DNA of 64,000 bases, from the NCBI RefSeq assembly GCF_002797555.1, contig NZ_PGFA01000003.1:62001-126000 (forward strand), given 5' to 3'. Each line of letters begins with the position of its first letter. Position 1 is the first letter of the stretch. Below the pieces are notes generated by a model. That model ran no database searches, was not told the DNA's origin, and saw only the letters and a list, made by a program, of their open reading frames with translations. The stretch comes from Hymenobacter chitinivorans DSM 11115 (GTDB lineage: Bacteria > Bacteroidota > Bacteroidia > Cytophagales > Hymenobacteraceae). The translations under genes were made by a program, and so were the position numbers. Below are positions 60,137-64,000 of this stretch, piece after piece.

Positions 60137-60751
60137 ATGAACCCAACGTTACGCAATACCTTACTCGAAGAAGCCATTCAGCTCTTTCAAGCCCGGGGCA
60201 TCTCGGACCTGTCGTTGGAGCAGATCATGCAGGCTCTGGACATTTCGCCGGCCACGTTCCGGGAAATGTTCCGCGACAAGGAGGATCTGGTACTGCAAGT
60301 CACCCAGCACGATATTGAGCGCCAGAAGCGGGAGCACGCCGAGCTTTACCAGCGCGTCGATAATGCCGTGGCCCGCCTGCTAAGCCTGCTGGAAATGGGC
60401 ATCCGGGACCTGCGTAAGGTGAAGTCGCCCCAGTACTTCTCCGACCTGATTCAGGACTTCCCCCAGGCCTGGGAAATGGGGCAGCAGCACCTGGCCGAGT
60501 ACTCCATGCCCCAGATTCACAACCTGCTCAACGAGGCTATTCTGCACAAGAGCATGCGCGGCGACATCAACATTGCGTTGGTCAGCAAAATCATCATCGA
60601 GCAGCTCTACATGGTGCTCAACGAGCAGATTTTCCCGCCCAGTCGCTACGACGTGGCCGAGGTGTTCCGCAGTGTGTACCTGTACTATATCCGGGGCCTG
60701 TGCACCGAAGAAGGGCTCAAAGCCGCTTCCTCCTACTTTGCCCGCATGTAA
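60137..60751 (+). CDS. TetR/AcrR-family transcriptional regulator
   Basis: A 204-residue regulator. The N-terminal helix-turn-helix is at about 22-50 (LSLEQIMQALDISPATFREMF) and the rest is an all-helical ligand domain (LLSLLEMGIRDLRKV ... AEVFRSVYLYYIRGL). It starts 30 bases after cruF and may control the pigment genes, but no operator is apparent. A strong terminator follows. Confidence 0.88.
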   Translation: MNPTLRNTLLEEAIQLFQARGISDLSLEQIMQALDISPATFREMFRDKEDLVLQVTQHDIERQKREHAELYQRVDNAVARLLSLLEMGIRDLRKVKSPQYFSDLIQDFPQAWEMGQQHLAEYSMPQIHNLLNEAILHKSMRGDINIALVSKIIIEQLYMVLNEQIFPPSRYDVAEVFRSVYLYYIRGLCTEEGLKAASSYFARM

Positions 60752-60778
60752 GTCGGCAACGACCTGCCCCGAAACCAC

Positions 60779-60807
60779 AAGAGGAGCCCCGCGGGGCTCC
60801 TCTTTTT
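60779..60807. terminator. bidirectional rho-independent terminator
   Basis: AAGAGGAGCCCC is directly followed by its complement GGGGCTCCTCTT (centre CG), with TTTTTC on the plus strand. It lies between the convergent tetR and 80-residue protein genes. Confidence 0.9.
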
Positions 60808-60832
60808 CATTATGCAGCTATGTAGCAGCTGG

Positions 60833-61075
60833 TTAGCTGATAGACACGCGCACTTTCTTGGTGTACTCGCGCAGGGCGTCCTTGAACTCGGCGCCGCTAT
60901 CCTTCATGTGGTTCAGGATGAAGATGGCGGCAAACACGTGGGTCAGCTTTTCGCCTTCGTCCTCGCCTTCCACCTCGAAAGCGGGCTGCTGCTCCTCGAG
61001 CAGGGCTTCTTCGGCGGCCACGAGGCTCTCCAGAGTCTGCGTCTCCACCAAGCGCTTGATTACGGGTATTTTCAT
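60833..61075 (-). CDS. small conserved protein (DUF6952-like), unknown function
   Basis: An 80-residue, mostly helical acidic protein (KIPVIKRLVETQTLESLVAAEEALL, EGEDEGEKLTHVFAAIFIL). It resembles small Bacteroidota proteins that I associate with the label DUF6952, often next to thioredoxin. It starts 14 bases after the thioredoxin stop on the same strand, so the two are co-transcribed. The stop is followed by AGCTG-rich words (60812-60834). Confidence 0.68.
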   Translation of the reverse strand: MKIPVIKRLVETQTLESLVAAEEALLEEQQPAFEVEGEDEGEKLTHVFAAIFILNHMKDSGAEFKDALREYTKKVRVSIS

Positions 61076-61089
61076 GACGGGAGCGGGCC

Positions 61090-61407
61090 TTAGTTCAGGC
61101 GGTTAATCAAGTCGGCTACGGCTTCTTCCTTGCTGGCCGAAACGGTGTCGACCAATTCGCCATCCTTGAAAATGGCGAAGAAAGGCAGCGTGGTTACGTT
61201 GGCCAGCTTACGGGCCGCCGGGCTGGTTTCGGCATTCACGTCCACAAACTTGATGTTCTGGTTCTGCTCGGCCTGGGCCATACGCTTAAACTTGGGCGAG
61301 AACAGGCGGCAGTTGCCACACCAGTCGGCGTAGTATTTCACCACTACTTTCTCATGGGTTTCGAGCAGTTGCTGGAAGTCGGAATCAGTTGCTTTCGTAA
61401 CGGACAT
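61090..61407 (-). CDS. thioredoxin family protein
   Basis: A 105-residue cytoplasmic thioredoxin with active site WCGNC (Cys30, Cys33), the cis-Pro in TTLPFFAIF, and the usual fold order (VVVKYYADWCGNC, IKFVDVNAE). GN replaces the canonical GP between the cysteines, which changes redox behaviour modestly in known variants. It is co-transcribed with the 80-residue protein. Confidence 0.92.
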   Translation of the reverse strand: MSVTKATDSDFQQLLETHEKVVVKYYADWCGNCRLFSPKFKRMAQAEQNQNIKFVDVNAETSPAARKLANVTTLPFFAIFKDGELVDTVSASKEEAVADLINRLN

Positions 61408-61425
61408 TATGCGGAAGGAAATTGA

Positions 61426-61467
61426 GTAAACAAGAAGAAGCCAGATAAGAACGATTCTTATCTGGCT
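61426..61467 (-). terminator. terminator after the T9SS protein gene
   Basis: On the minus strand AGCCAGATAAGAA and TTCTTATCTGGCT form a perfect 13-bp stem with a three-base loop, followed by TCTTCTTGTTT. Confidence 0.8.
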
Positions 61468-61531
61468 GCAAATCTAAAGCACGAAAGCGGCAAAAAGGTT
61501 TATTCGGTCATTAATTTCCCAAACTCTTTTT

Positions 61532-63055
61532 CTATTCCCGCACCAGGCGGGCCCGCAGCACCTGCCCGTCGATGACGGCCGTGAGCAGGTACACGCCCAC
61601 GGGCTGGCTGGCCTCGAAGGCAGTGGGCAGCTGGTTTTCGCCGGCCTGCAGTGCCACCGGCGCCTGACTAACGATGCGGCCCAGGGCGTCATACATGGTC
61701 AGCTGCACGGTCTGGGCTTTGGCGGCCGTCAGGCGCACGGTGTAGGCCCGGTCGGTGGGGTTGGGGAAGGCGCTCAGGCTGGCGGCCAGCTTGCTCTGGG
61801 TAAAGCTGACGGTGCGCACCGGCGAGTAGGTATCGGTGCCCTCGGCCGTGTCGTGCTGGCGTAGACGGTAGTACTGCAGGCTGCCGCGGCGGGCGGCACC
61901 GACATCGGTGAAGCGGTACTGCTGGGCAATATTAGTAGTGCCCTTGCCCGCCACGAAGCCCACGCGCTGGAAGGTTTTGCTGTCCACGCTGACTTCCACG
62001 AAGAAGCCTTCATTGTTCAGCTCCGAGGCCGTGGTCCAGCTCAGCACAGCATCAGTTTCCTTAGCCTGAGCCGTAAACTCGCGCAGTTCCACTGGCAGGG
62101 GATTGTTCTGGTCGGCCCCGGTAAAAATGCCGTAGGTGTTCTGCAGGTCCGAGGTCAGCGTATTGTTGGGCACGCTTACGTTGCCCTGGGGGCTTTCCCA
62201 GGCGCTGCCGTTCCAGCGCTGCAGGCGTAGGCGCCCTTCGGTGATATTGTTGGGAGCAGTGTTGAACTCCGAAGTGAGGTAGCCAAACGTCAGGGTGGAA
62301 GTAGGCGCCAGCGTGTAGTTGTTGGTCTGCACAATCCAGTACCGGTCCAAGGCGTAGATGGAGTTGCCGCGCAGCGAAGTCACGCCCGTGGGTAGGGGCA
62401 GGTTGTCGGGGCCGGTGCTGTAGGTCGCAAACGACAGGCCGCCACTACTGTTGCCCCCGGCCGTGATGTTGGCCGTCATGGGCACGTCAGTAGTACCGCT
62501 GCTCAGCGGCACGGTGTAGGTTCCGGTGTTGGAGCCGATAACCCAGTTCAGGCGCCCGTAGCCCGCCGTCGAGTTGGTTTCGCTCACCAACGAGCCGGTG
62601 GTGCGGCTGATGGCCGAGGTAGCGCCGTTGTTGAGCGTCAGCACGTGGGTATTGAGTTGCAACTTATTGGCCCCCAGCGTGAGCAGGCCGCTGCTGTTGC
62701 CCACCGAAATATCGGCCGTCAGCTGAGCGGCGCTGGTAGCCCCGCTCACGTCCAGGGTATGAAACGTAGTGGTGCCCGTGCCCCCAATCTGCTGGGTGGT
62801 AGTGCCCACGAGCTGCACCGTGCCGGTAGCGGGCGTGAGTACACCGCCGGTCGTGTTGTTGGTCCAGTTGCCGGTGAGGGAGAGGGTGCCGGCGTTATCG
62901 ATGGTACCGCCGTTGCTAACAGTAACATCACCGACTACCGCGAGCTGCGCCCCGGACTGAATGCTGATAACGGCGCCCTGGTTGGACAATCCCTGGCCCA
63001 GGGTTGGCAGAGCCGTCAGCAGAAATAGAGACCCAAGTGGTAAAGAATGTTTCAT
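61532..63055 (-). CDS. secreted protein with T9SS sorting domain
   Basis: A 507-residue protein with a signal peptide (to TLGQG, about 21). The N-terminal part is Thr/Gly/Asn-rich with beta-helix-like repeats (ISIQSGAQLAVVGDVTVSNGGTIDNAGTLSLTGNWTN-like pattern of short strands). A middle domain contains VELREFTAQAKETDAVLSWTT, and the last 75 residues are a T9SS sorting domain (LSAFPNPTDRAYTVRL ... VGVYLLTAVI). Expected to be exported by type IX secretion; likely adhesive or structural (inference). Confidence 0.88.
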   Translation of the reverse strand: MKHSLPLGSLFLLTALPTLGQGLSNQGAVISIQSGAQLAVVGDVTVSNGGTIDNAGTLSLTGNWTNNTTGGVLTPATGTVQLVGTTTQQIGGTGTTTFHTLDVSGATSAAQLTADISVGNSSGLLTLGANKLQLNTHVLTLNNGATSAISRTTGSLVSETNSTAGYGRLNWVIGSNTGTYTVPLSSGTTDVPMTANITAGGNSSGGLSFATYSTGPDNLPLPTGVTSLRGNSIYALDRYWIVQTNNYTLAPTSTLTFGYLTSEFNTAPNNITEGRLRLQRWNGSAWESPQGNVSVPNNTLTSDLQNTYGIFTGADQNNPLPVELREFTAQAKETDAVLSWTTASELNNEGFFVEVSVDSKTFQRVGFVAGKGTTNIAQQYRFTDVGAARRGSLQYYRLRQHDTAEGTDTYSPVRTVSFTQSKLAASLSAFPNPTDRAYTVRLTAAKAQTVQLTMYDALGRIVSQAPVALQAGENQLPTAFEASQPVGVYLLTAVIDGQVLRARLVRE

Positions 63056-63074
63056 AGTAAGAAGGAGAAGCCGT

Positions 63075-63743
63075 TTACCCGCGCGGTGGGAAAATACCCT
63101 GCACGGCAATACAGTAGGTGAGCGTCAGGTAGGGCTGCCTGTTGTTGTGCGGCGTGGCTGTGCCCACGGCCCCGCTGGCCATATAGCCAGTGCCGGTAGT
63201 CCCATACTGGGGCTCACCGGAGCCATTGCTGGCTAAGTAAGCATTTTCGGGCGAACCTAACGTACCTAGCTCGGTGCTGTACGTCAGGGCTACCGTGTGC
63301 TGGTGGGCCGGCAGCTCAGTATCCAGCAAGGCCACGGTGGCGCTGCCCCCGGCCTGCCCCAGCTCGTAATTGCTGAGCCCCGGCCCCTGACCAGCCCCCA
63401 CGGCCACGCGGCCGTTCAGGTTGGGTAGGGCAAAGGTTGATTTACCATCTCCGCCGTAAGTGGTACCCAGCAAGGAAAACAAGGCCGTATTTTGGGAAAG
63501 GGGCAGAAGTTGCCCGTCGCAGCGCATGTAGCCTTTTGGTACGAAGTTGTCGAAAGGTAGCGTGATGATTTCCGCTAGAAATGGCCCGTCGCCACCCGTT
63601 AGCGTACCGGCAGTGGCGGGAGTGGCGCGGCCCAGCAGAGCCTGTAGAGGACCGGCCAGAAAGCTTCCGGCCACCACGCCCGACAAACGCTTGAGCAGGC
63701 TCCGGCGGGCCGGCTGGCTGGGAGAAGAATCAGCAGTAGACAC
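63075..63743 (-). CDS. phage-tail-collar-domain protein (microcystin-dependent-protein type)
   Basis: A 222-residue protein from a GTG at 63743 that follows the upstream gene by 12 bases. The N-terminus has PARRSLLKRLSGVVAGSFLAG, a twin-arginine or Sec-like signal. The collar domain shows GEI-type start AEIITLPFDNFVPKGYMRCDGQLLP, then FSLLGTTYGGDGKSTFALPNLNGRVAVG, and ends HNNRQPYLTLTYCIAVQGIFP. This domain occurs in tail fibres and in many non-phage Bacteroidota surface proteins. No other phage genes are present. Confidence 0.85.
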   Translation of the reverse strand: MSTADSSPSQPARRSLLKRLSGVVAGSFLAGPLQALLGRATPATAGTLTGGDGPFLAEIITLPFDNFVPKGYMRCDGQLLPLSQNTALFSLLGTTYGGDGKSTFALPNLNGRVAVGAGQGPGLSNYELGQAGGSATVALLDTELPAHQHTVALTYSTELGTLGSPENAYLASNGSGEPQYGTTGTGYMASGAVGTATPHNNRQPYLTLTYCIAVQGIFPPRG

Positions 63744-63754
63744 GGTTGGCACGG

Positions 63755-64000
63755 CTAGTTGGGGCTGGGGAAAATGCCTTGCAGGCAAATAACGTAATTA
63801 AGGCTGATATAGGGCTGCATGTTGTTGTGGGCCTGGCTGCCACCGATGGCACTCGACACGTTGACGGGCGGAGTGGCGGTGGGAGAGTTGGCCAGCTGGG
63901 TGTTTACATTGCCGCCGTACTGTGGCGCGCCCCCGCCGTTATCGGCCAGGTAGTGGTGCACCGTAGGACCCGAGGTGCCCGAAAGGTTGGTGGTGCCAGT
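63755..64000 (-). CDS. phage-tail-collar-domain protein, C-terminal part (runs off the window)
   Basis: Only the last 81 residues lie in the window, ending NNMQPYISLNYVICLQGIFPSPN. This is closely similar to the end of the neighbouring collar protein (NNRQPYLTLTYCIAVQGIFP), so the two are tandem paralogues. The frame stays open to the right edge, so the gene is truncated by the window, not broken. Confidence 0.8.
   Translation of the reverse strand, partial: TGTTNLSGTSGPTVHHYLADNGGGAPQYGGNVNTQLANSPTATPPVNVSSAIGGSQAHNNMQPYISLNYVICLQGIFPSPN

Noticed and set aside
1-64000. tRNA, rRNA, insertion sequence or integrase
   Set aside because: Reading for tRNA T-loop/CCA patterns, rRNA-like stretches and transposase motifs gave nothing convincing. 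A covariance-model search was not possible.

Overview
The window is GC-rich, gene-dense chromosomal DNA from a member of the Bacteroidota, most likely a pigmented Hymenobacter-like cytophagalean. This placement rests on type IX secretion C-terminal sorting domains, CarboxypepD_reg-like domains, an anti-sigma factor carrying a TonB C-terminus, the pheA / aminotransferase / tyrA / DAHP synthase-chorismate mutase order, CrtD plus CruF carotenoid genes, and starts preceded by TAnnTTTG-type boxes instead of clear Shine-Dalgarno sites. I see no rRNA, tRNA, CRISPR or transposase genes. Family names are recognised from memory; no database search was run.

Layout. 0.5-8.3 kb: a dodecin-like protein, an ECF sigma / anti-sigma pair, and two paralogous von Willebrand factor A (YfbK-like) surface proteins around a CarboxypepD_reg protein. 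8.3-13.4 kb: an aromatic amino acid operon (prephenate dehydratase, aminotransferase, prephenate dehydrogenase, DAHP synthase-chorismate mutase), preceded by two tandem Phe/Tyr-rich leader peptides, each with its own terminator. 13.4-20.5 kb: a 21-bp repeat array, an acyltransferase, a coupled metallophosphoesterase / beta-barrel pair, and a two-component redox pair (cNMP-domain histidine kinase and a receiver fused to a thioredoxin-reductase-like flavoprotein). 20.6-35.3 kb: a T9SS delta-60 protein, radA, a cysteine-less thioredoxin-fold protein, a radical SAM protein, an erythromycin esterase homologue, suhB, lnt and rsmI, another 21-bp array, a pterin dehydratase with an unusual N-terminal domain, and a NADAR protein. 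35.4-49.8 kb: disordered hydrophilic proteins, a PPP phosphatase, a sigma/TPR pair, glyA, tatC, rpiB, rbfA, a LolE-like permease and a SNF2 helicase. 49.8-64 kb: luciferase-like and SIMPL proteins, two more T9SS proteins, rlmI, the crtD-cruF-tetR carotenoid operon, thioredoxin, and two phage-tail-collar-domain proteins at the right edge.

The most unusual content lies between genes. (1) Three arrays of degenerate tandem repeats share an exact 21-bp period but not a sequence (2888-2971, 13452-13682, 33724-34083); each lies upstream of a gene start. (2) A double attenuator precedes pheA. (3) Many stop codons are followed by iterated short words (GAATGAGT, GTGCTAAT, GGTGARATGGTGA, AGCTG), commonly answered downstream by the reverse complement, giving long hairpins; some of these enclose other inverted repeats. 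(4) A REP-like superfamily (GTCATsCTGAGs...CCGAAG) surrounds, in modular fashion, a conserved AGCCCTTTCC/GGAAAGGGCT hairpin, mostly between convergent genes.
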